A stretch of 64,000 bases of DNA from Butyriboletus loyo (Eukaryota > Basidiomycota > Agaricomycetes > Boletales > Boletaceae): the NCBI GenBank assembly GCA_038093515.1, contig JBBPSI010000004.1:186001-250000 (forward strand), given 5' to 3'. The notes under the pieces are model-generated. The model worked only from the letters and a program-made list of their open reading frames with translations, did no database searches and was not told where the DNA came from. The position numbers and the translations under genes are program-made. Position 1 is the stretch's first letter. The number at the start of each line of letters is the position of its first letter. Shown in pieces: positions 11,019-22,671 of this stretch.

Positions 11019-13914
11019 TCACGTACTCGCGATGGCTTTCCGCCTTGAAATGGGCTTTGAGCGCTTGCGCTTCTTACCCTCCGAGAAGCCGTTGGCAGTT
11101 TTGAGGTCTCGTCCGAGAATATCGTCTCCCTTTACTGCATAAATGCGCACGATCCAGTTTTCGGAAGTGAACGCTTCCTCTGCAATCATTGAAAAAATCA
11201 GACAACCCCGTAATTCACGGCTTGAATTCCACTCACCGAGGTAGTCCAACTTGGGCCCGTTGATAGGTATATTCTGTCCGCGTACACGGTCCACGGCTTG
11301 CTGGCCGCCAAACAGCTCCGCGAAACGATAATACGACATTTTGTACATCAACGACTCTTTCATCGTTGGAGAAGCTCGGTCATCGACGCGGTACTCCCCT
11401 TGGCTGAAGTAGTTGGGTTCCTGAATTTCATCCGGCCATACCCCCTGCGAGATACGAACCATCCAAAGGAACTTGTTCAGATCGTCTCCGGAGTAGCCAA
11501 TGACACCACCAAAGATGATGAGCACATAGCTCACGTCGTGTTTGCGAAGGATGGGATAAGCCACCTCCTCGGGAGAGGACATGGCCTTGCCGACAGTCGC
11601 AATGTGAGCTGAATAAAGTCGTCAGGAGAACCCTCTCTGGAAAGGTGACTGCTTCGACTCACTGTTGTTCCAAGTGTTGTTGTCGACCAATGTGGGGCGA
11701 TCCGCCATGCCAGCAATCTGGTATCCGTAGTCCCACCAACTCATCACAACAGCATCCTCAGCCGTGTTCTGTCTCAGCCAATAGTATGCTTCCCTGAAAT
11801 CATCAATGATACGTTGACTTCCGTCGGGATTCGCAGAGGCAAGAACGACAGAGGGAGATGAATATGCATTCGAAGTCACCCATGTGCAGTGCACAACGAA
11901 GAACAGGAGCAATCCGAGGGTGTTGAGAAGGACAGTAAAGCGTGTGTCGAGACCAAATATACCTATGGAAGACTTCGAGGCGGACTCGCCGGACGCCTGA
12001 ACGGCAGCGGCAGCAGAGGAAGCGACCCCAGATACGAACTCGGCAAGGGCACCTCCTGGCACTGCGGATGACTCCTTTTCCTTTTCCTTGTTCTTCTTCG
12101 CCTTTTTGGAAGCGGCAGCCGTAGAGGTGGCAGCGGTCGAAGTTGTATCGTGAGATGCGCCATTGGAAACGTTCGTGGTAGCCGCTTGTGTTGATGGTTC
12201 GTTCGGTTGCGCTGTGCCCGGCTCGCTGGGGTCAAGATATGTGTCAAGGAGGGACGACAACGCAATTGCAGCTGCCACACAGACGACGGGCGTAAGGGTT
12301 AGCATAAGACGGACCATAACCCCCGCAAAGTAGCTCGCCATCACGGCGTAGATGATCACGAATATGTGCTCGTCACGGAGCGAACGGAAGCACAGCACGA
12401 CACCAGCCGGGAATAGGAAGATGAGGAGATGAAGATCCATAAAGAATGAGGGCCATGCTGTGGGCTGATGTTCGGAAACCGAAGCAATGATTGGGATGTA
12501 CCTGTGAGGTTTGGTACGTGAGGTGGATAGACCCCTGCAATTGAAACGGAATGCACAAACTTCTTGGCATAGCCGGTGTCCCATAGCGAATAGAAGCGCC
12601 CAGTCCATGGTGCAATCCAGCCCTTGTACGTGAGTGCTACGATAGCACAGAAGCCGAGAAGTCCAATAGCCACTACGCTCGCAAACAAGAGTTGCTGGAA
12701 TTGTTTCGAGGAGACGTGAGAACGGACGAGCTGTGCGAAGGCGACAATCTGCAAAAGTCCGAATACACCTGAGATAAATGGTGAATGAAGGCCAATGAAC
12801 AAATGAAACACAAAAGATTACCCAGTGCGGCCATGTGTTCACTTGTCCGGACAGGCTGGAAACCAACAAACGGAACTTGCATACTTGCGAGTGTACCGAT
12901 AGAGTACCACGCAGAGTACGCAACGTAGAGCCGGCTGGAGTATCGACCCATGAGAAGGAGAACGAGTGCGTGGAGAGGGATCATGTTGGTGATGAATACA
13001 TATCCACCTGCAAGGACATCAATCCTGCTAGTGAGGAGTATCAGGAGAACGCATACTAACCCCATGCGGCAACCATGTAAAAGTAAAAGACGGCAGCAAC
13101 GGTACCGAAAAACGCGCTACCCTGCTTGAGTGCTTTGATCCAGCTGAAAAACGTGAACATGAGGAGGAAGATGGCGATGGCCTCATTGTCGTACGACCCG
13201 GCGACGGAACGCGATATGTAACCGGGTACAATGCCAATGAAAGCTGCTGCCAACAAACCAGCACTGTCATCCTTCATTTCTCTCGTGAACCTAAGTATGG
13301 CTTTCAGTGATCCTATTGGCAAACGAGGCAGGAAATGCATACATATAAGTGGCCCATGCAGTGAGAGCACTGAAACCTGGCGCTAAGAGGACACAAACGT
13401 TACGAATGTCGACAGGAAGGTTCAAAGCGTGGAGGATACTGTATATGACACCACTTGTGGCCATGAGACCAGGGTAGATGGTACCACCGACAACGCGACC
13501 GAGGGGATACCATGCTGTAGGGTCAAACCAGTTCCAAAATTCCTATGGAAATAAATGAGTGCGTCTGACAGATGGACTACAGACAGGCGCACATAGAAGC
13601 CTTTTGAAGCGAGAACTCTAGTTGCGCGACTGCGACACGTCAGAGTGAGTTTTTTTCGCGAAAGCGACAAGGGGAGACGCACTAGTTGAACCATGGATCG
13701 CTGAGAAGGGGACAGGGAGGTGAGCGAGAGACGAGGCCAGGGAACGGAGTACATACAATTCGTGGATGATACTCTCGAAGTTGACGACAGCAAAGAGACG
13801 GGAAGCGATTGCAGCACCTGATATGAGGCCGAGCGCTACGATGCGGAGAAGAGAAACAGTATTCGACACGACAGCTGGAGGGACATTGGCAGGGAGTGGG
13901 TAGGCAGTCGGCAT
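11019..13914 (-). CDS. STT3: Dolichyl-diphosphooligosaccharide-protein glycosyltransferase subunit STT3
   Basis: Catalytic subunit of oligosaccharyltransferase, which moves the glycan from dolichol diphosphate to Asn of Asn-X-Ser/Thr sequons in the ER lumen. Hallmarks are clear: FESIIHE followed across an intron by [18 protein letters not shown] near the N-terminus, [17 protein letters not shown], a run of about eleven hydrophobic helices, and the acceptor-binding WWDYG in [18 protein letters not shown] followed by DNNTWNN. The basic C-terminus ([15 protein letters not shown]) ends at TGA 11019-11021. The ATG at 13914 gives [13 protein letters not shown]; no upstream in-frame ATG follows a better context. 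An unusual low-complexity Ser/Thr/Ala and Lys/Glu stretch near 12040-12210 interrupts the membrane domain in a loop. About nine introns. Plausibly co-regulated with the PDI gene just downstream. Confidence 0.95.
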
Positions 13915-15043
13915 GGCCACTGCAGTGAACGAGAAGAGAATTAAAGATTTAGTCGACCTCCGATGCTAAGGGCGACTGCGCGCGCGAGTTGGGTGGGTTG
14001 AAGTCGACGTGGAGCAGCGAGCACACAACATGATTGACTTATGTCAGCAATTGACCCCCCTCGGAGGGGTTCCAAAAGGGGCTAAGTACGACACTCTTCT
14101 TTCCTTTGTTCAATAGCGAGCAGACGTGATGGAAATTGGGAGCCGAAAATCTCGACGCGAAGCGCCATGATCGTGTAACGTCTATGCCTCGATGAGCGGC
14201 GTGACCATTCTTGAAACTTGGGCCGCTTCGCTGACGCACGCGATTCACTGGAGCTGAGTGCTAGCTACATTCTTCGGTTCGAGAGCTCGGTGGGGGAGGG
14301 CACCGACTCCGGCATAGGAGAGGATTGCGATGGTACTTTGGTCCGGTAATGAAACTTCTGATAAGGCGATAGACGATCGATCAAGATGTCGCCGGTGGTG
14401 TATAGCTAGAAGCGTCCTCATGGATGAAGAAAAGTCGACACGAATTTGGGTGGGCGAGCTCGTCTGCCATGGCCCGGACTTGGAACAGCAACCTGTGCAG
14501 AAGCTACGCGGTCGCGGATATGCCTTCCGCGGAAAAACCTGCAAGTCCCCCTTGCCCAGATGTGAACTATTCGCTCGTCGGTCGGCAACGCTGCACAGGA
14601 CCGCAACGAATTTAGAGCACGCGTTCACACCTGCACCTTGCTTGCCAGTAAACCGACGGAAAGTTAATCCACTATTCATAGTCGAGGTTCGCGCATGAAA
14701 CGTCCGGATCTGCTCAAGGCTGTGACTGCGGCGCGTTATCGTGGGGGTGGTTTCAGGCTCGCCTCCCCTAATCAGCCTGCTACACGTGTGTCTCATCAGT
14801 TCGTGACGTGCGGAAGCCTCAAGGCCATACGCTCGTGTCTTCGTCATGTATCTGCGCCCGCCACTGAATATAAGACGCCGTTGATCAGCCACGACTGCCC
14901 AATACCCCCCGTAGTCCAGACTCGCCGACGATAACCAACCAACCTCCTTGTCACTTCACATTCGCATACCCTTGCTTCCCTTAAATACCCACCATTTCTC
15001 TCCTCGTCTGCATCGATACGCCGACAACCCCCATCTATCGACA
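13915..15043. promoter_or_regulatory. Divergent intergenic region, STT3 / Ran-binding protein
   Basis: 1.1 kb between two divergent genes. A 215-codon open frame on the minus strand (14245-14892) and a 122-codon frame on the plus strand overlap here, but neither shows a recognisable domain and both may be chance. A pyrimidine-rich stretch at about 14940-15010 precedes the Ran-binding protein start. Confidence 0.5.
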
Positions 15044-16827
15044 ATGCTCCCCATTTCAGAGTTCCCCTTCGCATTCTGTGGTATTGCTACCGTCGCAGCG
15101 ACTCTCGGTTACGCATGTGCGCGACGAGCTGTCCTCTCCCTCGCTTCCCCGAACGAGTCCTCCAAAGCGTGAGTCACCGGCAGTCAACCTCCTCAAAACC
15201 AATAACGTATAGCGGCCGATAGCGATGTCGAGACAGGCCCGCCAGAAGAACGATCCCTCAAGCGCAAGCTCGACGACTCCGATCAGCACGATGTTGATGC
15301 AGAAGAACAATCACGACCGATGAAAAGAAACAGGACTCCACCCACCGACCAACATGAATCGGATGTGGATGTACGTACTTCATCCATTGCCTTGCAGCCC
15401 TTCGGTCCATGTATTCATTTGCTTATCAAGATAAAGTCTGACCAGGAATGGGAACTCATTGTGGCCCCACCTCCTTATGAACAGGCTCCCAGCCTTCGAC
15501 AGCCAGAAGAGCCTGTGCAGGATAACAGCACCCCTTCCAAAGGGGACCCTCACAGCATTGAGCAGGATATTTCACCCGTTCAAGAGGTGAGATTACCCTC
15601 CATGAACCGAAACTCGTGTCCGATAGACGTCCTCCAGCCTTCTTTGCCAGTCCACCCCGAGACTTCGTCGCGCCCGGAAGAGAAAGGGGAAGAAGCGGAG
15701 CGTTGCTCCACTCCACAACCTCCCCAAGTTATCATATCCCCTAATGAGCCTGAGACTCCCCCAGCACGTCCCATCACACCACCGAAGCCTGCTGCTCCGA
15801 CCAAAATTGAACCCGTCAAGGCCTTTTCCGCATTCTCTAGTTCCAGTTCACCATTCGGTTTGTGCTCTAACGCATCGGGAGTTTCACCCTTTGCACTCTC
15901 TGGCCAGACCGTCAAGACTACTCCCGCATGGAGGCGTAACAACGAAAGTGAATCTGACGTGTTCGGGCGGGCGAGCTCCGCGAATGCCCTCGCGCCATCA
16001 CCGGATGACGCAGTCTCATCTATGACGACCAAATCTCAGAGCAAAAGTGCTCTCGGGGTTCCCGGAGAAACGCAATCCCTCGCCAAATCTTCTAGTCGTA
16101 AGTGGTTTCTACCTGTTCGGGCATCTTGGCGGTACGTGCTAAGGCTGGGCTTAGATCTGACAGGAGAAGAGGACGAAAATGTTGAGGCCGAGCTCAAGGG
16201 TGTAAAACTTTTTGTCAAGCGCGGGCGCAAAGAGTTCACCGACGGGATGTATGGACATATTAAAATTCTCTCTCAAAAGTCTATGCCCCCAAATATAGAC
16301 AACAGGGACCCGCAGGGGGCCGAGACTGCAACCGATTCTCGAACCCGTCTACGTAAGTCCTCCGCCTCGAACCCTCCGCCACCGATCGTTAAATGCCACA
16401 TCACCCCTCCCATGATATCGCCTCTCACTTGCACCCTTCATGACAAATTGTTCGTCGCATGCAGTGTTCCGCCGTGACCCATTGGGACAGGTCTCGATGA
16501 ACGTTGGGCTGTACCCGACGGTACGGTGCCATTTTGATTCAGCAGAAAATATTCTGCGCGTAATCGTAGTGGAGCAGGTGATGACGGACGAAAAAGATCT
16601 CAAGGAAGACGTCGTCATTTATGCACTAAAGGTCAGTCAACACGGCATTCATTCCTGCATCGAATTTCTTAGTACCCGCACTTTTACCTCGCCCCACACA
16701 GCCTGGCCGCGCCCAGAGAGCTGACTTTCAGACATTTGCCAAAACGTTGTGCCATCATGACAGACTTGAGTCTAGGGTGGTCACGAGTTCGGCGGCCTCT
16801 GCCAGCGATGATGCCGCAGCATCATGA
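15044..16827 (+). CDS. RanBP3/Yrb2-like protein with C-terminal Ran-binding domain
   Basis: Predicted RanGTP-binding cofactor of nuclear export. From the N-terminus: a hydrophobic segment (FPFAFCGIATVAATLGYACA), a bipartite basic patch RSLKRKLDD..RPMKRNRTPP typical of a nuclear signal, a long Ser/Pro-rich linker, an FxFG-like stretch AFSAFSSSSSPFGL..SPFAL resembling RanBP3/Yrb2, then the Ran-binding domain with TGEEDENVEAELKGVKLF, GMYGHIKIL and RLLFRRDPLGQVSMN joined across an intron. It ends DDAAAS with TGA at 16825-16827. Four to five short introns; the first acceptor must be at about 15221, because the nearer one would create a stop. The hydrophobic N-terminus is not expected for this family and could mean an alternative start or membrane tethering. 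Confidence 0.82.
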
Positions 16828-17830
16828 TACACGGTCATGACTTCCGTGTGGCTTTTATTTGCTTCCAGGCAAAAAGGTCAGCTTTGGTGACACTCCTCGC
16901 CGACCAGGAGTTCGGACGCAGGTCGTTCCGATGCCTGTGGGGTGTGGGGAATTAGGTGTTGCGCGCTTATGCGTTTACGTCCGGAGTCACGCGTGTGAGT
17001 GATGACTTGCCAGAGTGTTTTCGCGACTGGATGATTTGGTATGATATGTAATAGCGATAGTGATGGTTGCGTGTGCCATAAGGAGTGTATGAATGATAAG
17101 TAGGTGAAATGCAATAACCAGATCATTTGCAGATGAAGCTCCGTAGAACGGCGGATGTGTCAAGTATATACGAGTTAATACAAGAGGATATCTAGAAGAT
17201 CTCAACGTGGAAAGACGGGAGCATTGAAACATTGACGACTCGGATTCGTGGCTTCAGTAATGGCGCTGATCCGAGTCAGAGCAGCTGTGTAAATTGTCCA
17301 TCCCGAGTCGGAACTTGGCATCATCCATCACCCTCGTTTTCTCGAGTTGTCGCCTTTCTTTTCGTTACCATTCCCATCCTGTCCCCGGACGTTTCGACCC
17401 CCCGAGTATTCTGAAAATTTCTTGAATTCGATCTAAGCGTGACCGCGTTGCTCAACACACTCCATGTAGAGCCGCACAGGACTACACCGACTCGTCCCTA
17501 GACTCATTGCCGTTAGTGGGCACTCCACAACCTCTACTCTTGTCGAAACACACTCGTCCTCCTTGAGGAAGGCCGTTGTTACTGGAATAGATGCAACCCG
17601 TCCGGTATCATTAATAGGTGAGTCAATGACAATCTCACACATGAGTTCAGGTCACCCGCAAAAGTGTCGCTGCGTGAAAGGGGTTTCCATTCCTGTCACT
17701 TTCCAAACAGATATCAACAATCGATATTTCCAAATTTGGTAGTTTTGACCCTCCGAAGGTTGTCCGCGTCGTGTACGGTTGCTCAAAGTTCCCCTGTGCT
17801 TCGGTTCATGTTCCCCATTGGCCACTCAAC
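16828..17830. other. Intergenic region and probable 5' leader of the BRPF/Nto1-like gene
   Basis: 1.0 kb with no supported coding sequence. The first ATG after a possible leader at about 17462 is followed at once by a stop. The next upstream region is open but lacks an ATG, so a spliced 5' untranslated leader is possible. Confidence 0.45.
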
Positions 17831-20800
17831 ATGACTCGCGGGTTCAAGTCGCCTGCAGATCAAGCTCCACTCCCCAAGGTTTCCTTTGTGTTGGTTCAAG
17901 ACGATGATTCTGCCCAACCCGCTGGTGTGCACGACCAACAAGCACGGTCATATGGATGTGCGTTTTTCGACGCTGCTTTGTCGGGTATCACGTTGACGCT
18001 TCGGACGAGACAATGACTTTTCCGAGTTTCAAAGACCAGACCATTACATCCGGTATATCGGTGAGTGTAACCTTGAAGTGGGTTTTGTCGTTTATTGATG
18101 TCGAGCAGAGCCTTTGGAGAAGGATCTAGCCATTCAGGTCGAATATGATATGGACGAGCAAGGTTTGATCGATACTGCTTGACGCGCGGAGACCTGTTCA
18201 CTCATATGAAGCTGGCGTGCAGACCAGGAATGGCTAGATACAATCAATATTGAGCGAAAGAAAGACCAGATCAACCTAGTCACATACGAGACGTTTGAAA
18301 TCATCATGGATCGTTTGGAGAAGGAGTATTTCGACGTGGTGCGTCGTGTGTCTCGTACTCTTGGTGAAATCACGTCGTATATCTCACAAAATCCAGACCA
18401 AGAACATCCCCAAGTCGGACTACGCCATGCCCTCGGAGGATTCGACCTGTGCTATATGCGATGACTCGGAAGGAGAGAATAGCAATGCGATCGTGTTCTG
18501 TGATGGATGTAACCTTGCTGTACATCAAGGTATGTAAGTAAACTTCACACTCTGTGCCATCCCCTCAAAGGTCCAAGATTGTTACGGCGTCCCTTACATA
18601 CCTGAGGGACAGTGGCTCTGTCGAAAGTGTACCGTGTCTCCCGAGAACCCAGTGGTGAGCGCGTCTACTGTTTTGAAGAAGTGACCTTTAAACCAATCTA
18701 CACAACCTCTTCAGTCGTGTATATTTTGTCCCAATGAAGGCGGCGCATTCAAGCAGACGACCCTCGGCGACTGGGCTCATTTGTTGTGTGCAATATGGAT
18801 TCCCGAGACCAGAGTAGCCAACGAGGTGTTCATGGAACCCATCACAGGCTCTGACAAAATTCCAAAACAACGGTGGAAACTAGTGAGCATGCCGATCTTC
18901 GCTATACGCAAGGGCGAAGCCATGAATTAATGAGTCCTTTAGAAATGCTCGATCTGTGGCGTTCGAGAAGGAGCCTGCATTCAATGCACCAAGACATCGT
19001 GTTTCCTTGCCTTTCACACCACCTGTGCAAGGAAAGAGAAGCTTCTGATGCCCATGAAAAGCACGCAAGGCTCGGAGCCTGTCACACTTACCTGTTATTG
19101 CGAAAAACACCTTCCGGTATGGGGCACGTGTACAATTTGCTTCAGTCTGTTTTATTCACGAGTGTGTACAGAAAGAACAGACGGAGGGACGCCTCAAGGC
19201 TCTCGCACATGATAATGTTGCCTCCAGTCCAAGCTCCAAGCTGTCTAAATCTGCCAGGGCGTACGCGAAGACATACAAGACTGGACCTCCCCTTGTTCCT
19301 CAGATCATCGTTGACCGCATTGTCAACTACATCAGCAAGATCAACGTACGCAGGAAACTTGAATTTGTTCTGATGGTTTGCAAGTACTGGAGTTTGAAGC
19401 GTGAGGTAAGACGGGGTGCACCACTGTTAAAGAGACTGCATCTCGAGCCATGGACTGCGTCGAATGCCGGAAAGTCACTGAGCGAGGAGGAGAAGACGTT
19501 GAAACTCGAGGTATGTATCGTCTCGGGATCATCGCTGCGCAACTAAGCCATGTCCAGCACCTGAAGCACGTCAGAAAAGATCTCGAGATACTTCATGAAC
19601 TGACCTTGCTGTCCCGAAAACGGGAGAGCCGGAAGCTCGCGCAAGATGAGGCTATACAGAAGGTACTCGACGTTGCTCTCTTCCCTCATTTGGCGCCTAT
19701 GCGTCTCACTTTCGAAAAAGTTCTCGCGTAAGTAACGGATCGTGTCGAAGTGGGCAGGTCATTCACGACTTGATAGCATCGACCGAAACGGTCTCTTTAA
19801 GCATCCGGTATCTAAAACTGAAGTGCCCGACTATTACGAGGTTGTCAAGAACCCCATGACCTGGGACAACATCGATGAAAAATTAGACCGACACGAATAC
19901 TGGGATTTCGAAGCTTTCAAGGCGAGTGACAGAAGACTTTATTTTGGGTGATCAATCTGTAGCTCTATCGTCTGTAGGGCGACGTCGAGGTCGTGCTATC
20001 CAATGCGATCCTATACAATAAACCCGGGACGGCGTTTTACAAGACTGCTCAGCGAATGCAAACTACCGTTCAACCCATCCTTGAAGATCTGGTCTCGCTA
20101 CGACACCAACATCCACACACAGCTAACGCCGAGGCCCTCGTTGGTGACTTTGAAGCGCCCCTGGAAGCGCTGCGGCTTCTCGTGTCTCAAGAACAGATAC
20201 AGGATCTTATCAGCCTCGTTCTCGAGACCGAGCCGCTGTCTTCTCTATTCGGTTATGAGCTAGGGCGCATCAAACCCCCTCCGCCGCCACCTCCGCCAAA
20301 GCCAAAACCAAGCAAAAAGAAGGGCGCAAAAGTTTCCAAAGCTGCTGAACCCGGTGCCCTCGATGTCGCACCTGGATTCCGCGCGCCTCGTACTCGTCGC
20401 GCACTCGCTGCTGCAGCTGCTTTCGAGGCGGAAGCTGCAGGCGGTGTTAGTGTCGATGAGCAGATCCAGGAAGTACAGGAAGCAGGTGCTGGAGAAGTGA
20501 CTAAGAAACCCGCCAAATTGCGAACGATAGGTCAACCAGAGGTTCCCCCGATGGTCGAAGACGTGGACAGTCAGGGTTCGTTCAAGATGTTCGATGCTGG
20601 TTGGATCCTGCCTACGGGACAGAAACGAGGGGGGAGGCAAGTTGTCGAGAGGCAATTACTGCCTCCACCAAAGAAACGGATGCGAACAGGTGCGTGTTGA
20701 TGAGGAACCATCAACCCGTGTCACTGACTTAACATTTACTTTAGCGGAACGCGGAGCGTCGAAGCTCTCGACGGTCAGTACGACTGCGTCGGAGAATCAG

Positions 20801-22360
20801 ACTATACTTGGGACAGTTCCTCCCGAGGAAGTTGCTGGACCGTCGGGGCTGACTGTGGAGGAAAAGGCGGAAGTAGTTGTTCCGATGAGCGTCGAGCAGC
20901 CAGAACTAGATCCTTCTATCGCCCCTCCCCTCCCTGCCCTCGAACGTATACCCGAACCTGTCCCTGAACCTATATCCGAACTTGTCGTCGAACTTCTTCC
21001 TGAACGTCAGCCTGAACCCGAGCCGGCGCCCGCCCCAGAAGCACGTGCAGGAGAGACACAATCTGAATTGGCAGCGCGCATTGCTGCAATCCCAAGAGAT
21101 CGTTATACGAACATAATCACGGTGGGTGGCAAGATCATTATTGAAGAGCTTGATACGCCAGCCACACGCCGGGAGAAGGCTTCACGCCGGAAGGCAGAGA
21201 AGGCGGCAGCAGCAGCAACAACAGTCGCTGCACAATCACAGGCCCGACATGAACCGTCTACCCGCAACAAGGGAGATGGCCATGAGTCCGACTTATCCTC
21301 TCTTAGCGAGCTCGAGAGTGAAGAAGAGGGCGGAGGCGAGGCGGGTCCTAAGAAACGGGAACCTGTGACTGTTCCCTCGTCGGATCCGCCTATCGCCGGT
21401 CCTTCCACAGCACCACAGCCTGCTGGGCCAGGTGCAGCTATTCTTCCAGAGGACAAAATCATGGAAGGAGGAACACTTGGTAGGTGTTGTTATCTCATGG
21501 ATCAGCGAAAACATGTCCGCTAATCGATCCAACCCTCTAGTCTGGGCTAAAGCAGGTTCGTCTAACGCCGGTTTCCTAAAATCGACACGATTCTGACGCT
21601 TCTATCAGATACCTACCCGTGGTGGCCAGCCGTCGTCTATGAACCAGACGATGAACATATTCCTGTTGCAGTGAAGAAACTACGTGACGTGGCACGCAGA
21701 CCCGGGGAGGGTCCTCGGCACTTGGTTCAATTCTTTGACAAGGCGTCTCAATGGTACGCCTCCTTTGTTGCCCCTGTCGATGATGCTCCCGAGCTCACCA
21801 TATCACGGCCGAAAAATAAAATAGGCAATGGGTCGGAGCGAGCCGGCTCCTTATGCTCGGCGAGGACAAAGGTAAGCGAGGAAGCGCCTGCCGGTCTGAA
21901 TGACATTCGTTTTGTGATGATCCTGATCCGAACCGTTTTTTGAAACTCTTGTATGACACAGCTTTGGACGCTGAAATGATTGCTCCAATGTCACGTCGGC
22001 AACGTTGGAAGACGGCTAGCATCCGAAAGGACTGTCGAGATGCGTATGCGTGCGTGACCATCGTTTGCTTTGTTTGTCTTTTTCTCCTGACTTGTGTCGT
22101 CTGTCTCTGTCAGACGGGCGATGGCAGAAATGGAGACCGAAGATGACAAGGTTGTCCAACCTCAGGATGCCATGGAAACGGGGATGGAAGGCATAGTTGT
22201 AGAGTCCCACGCAATGGCGATGGACCCAGAGGTTTGGCCAGAGAATGTGGGTGGAGTGCCGGAGGCGATGGAGATGGAAATGGACATGGAGAAGGCGAAT
22301 GTTACTGCAGCGGGGGTTGGAGTTGATAACAGGGAGCAACTTGCACCTCCGGCAGGATAA
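17831..22360 (+). CDS. NTO1: BRPF/Nto1-like chromatin reader (PHD, extended PHD, bromodomain, PWWP)
   Basis: Scaffold subunit of a MYST-type histone H3 acetyltransferase complex (NuA3 in yeast, BRPF in animals). The start gives [19 protein letters not shown], then [20 protein letters not shown], the conserved pre-PHD motif. A PHD finger follows ([31 protein letters not shown]), a zinc knuckle and extended PHD ([46 protein letters not shown]), a helical region, a bromodomain ([35 protein letters not shown]), a polyproline stretch near 20276, long acidic and Ala-rich linkers, then a PWWP domain ([20 protein letters not shown]) and a Met/Glu-rich tail to TAA at 22358-22360. About fifteen introns. 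The animal BRPF order is reproduced in full, whereas yeast Nto1 lacks bromodomain and PWWP. Convergent with the next gene. Confidence 0.92.
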
Positions 22361-22671
22361 GAATATTTATGTGCATATATGTAGGTAGGACGAAGTAGGT
22401 CTACGAGATGGTATAATACCGCTGAGCGCGTTCCGCGACGATCCAGATGAAACACGAAAAAAAAGGCATTACCAAAATATAACTGTCCAGGTCGTTCAAA
22501 CCACGTTAGAGTCCTTCTCAGTCGGCCACCAGCAAAACTCGCCCATAACTCTCCACTCTCCCGTTCTTGCAGTAACACCGCCTGCCCGATCGAAACCACC
22601 TCCAAGGGTTTCCTTTTGGAGCAACTTGCTGTGCGTCTCCCAAGGTGGAAAATGAGATGAACCGTCCAATG

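Noticed and set aside
14245..14892. 215-codon minus-strand open frame between STT3 and the Ran-binding protein gene
   Set aside because: No recognisable domain, Arg/Ser-rich shadow-like composition, and it lies in the shared upstream region of two divergent genes. Could be real but unsupported.
20270..20310. CCGCCGCC-type run considered as a trinucleotide microsatellite
   Set aside because: It is the short polyproline coding stretch of the BRPF-like protein with mixed codons rather than a pure repeat.
21103..21462. 119-codon minus-strand frame inside the BRPF-like gene
   Set aside because: Antisense shadow of the Ala/Glu-rich linker of the sense coding sequence.
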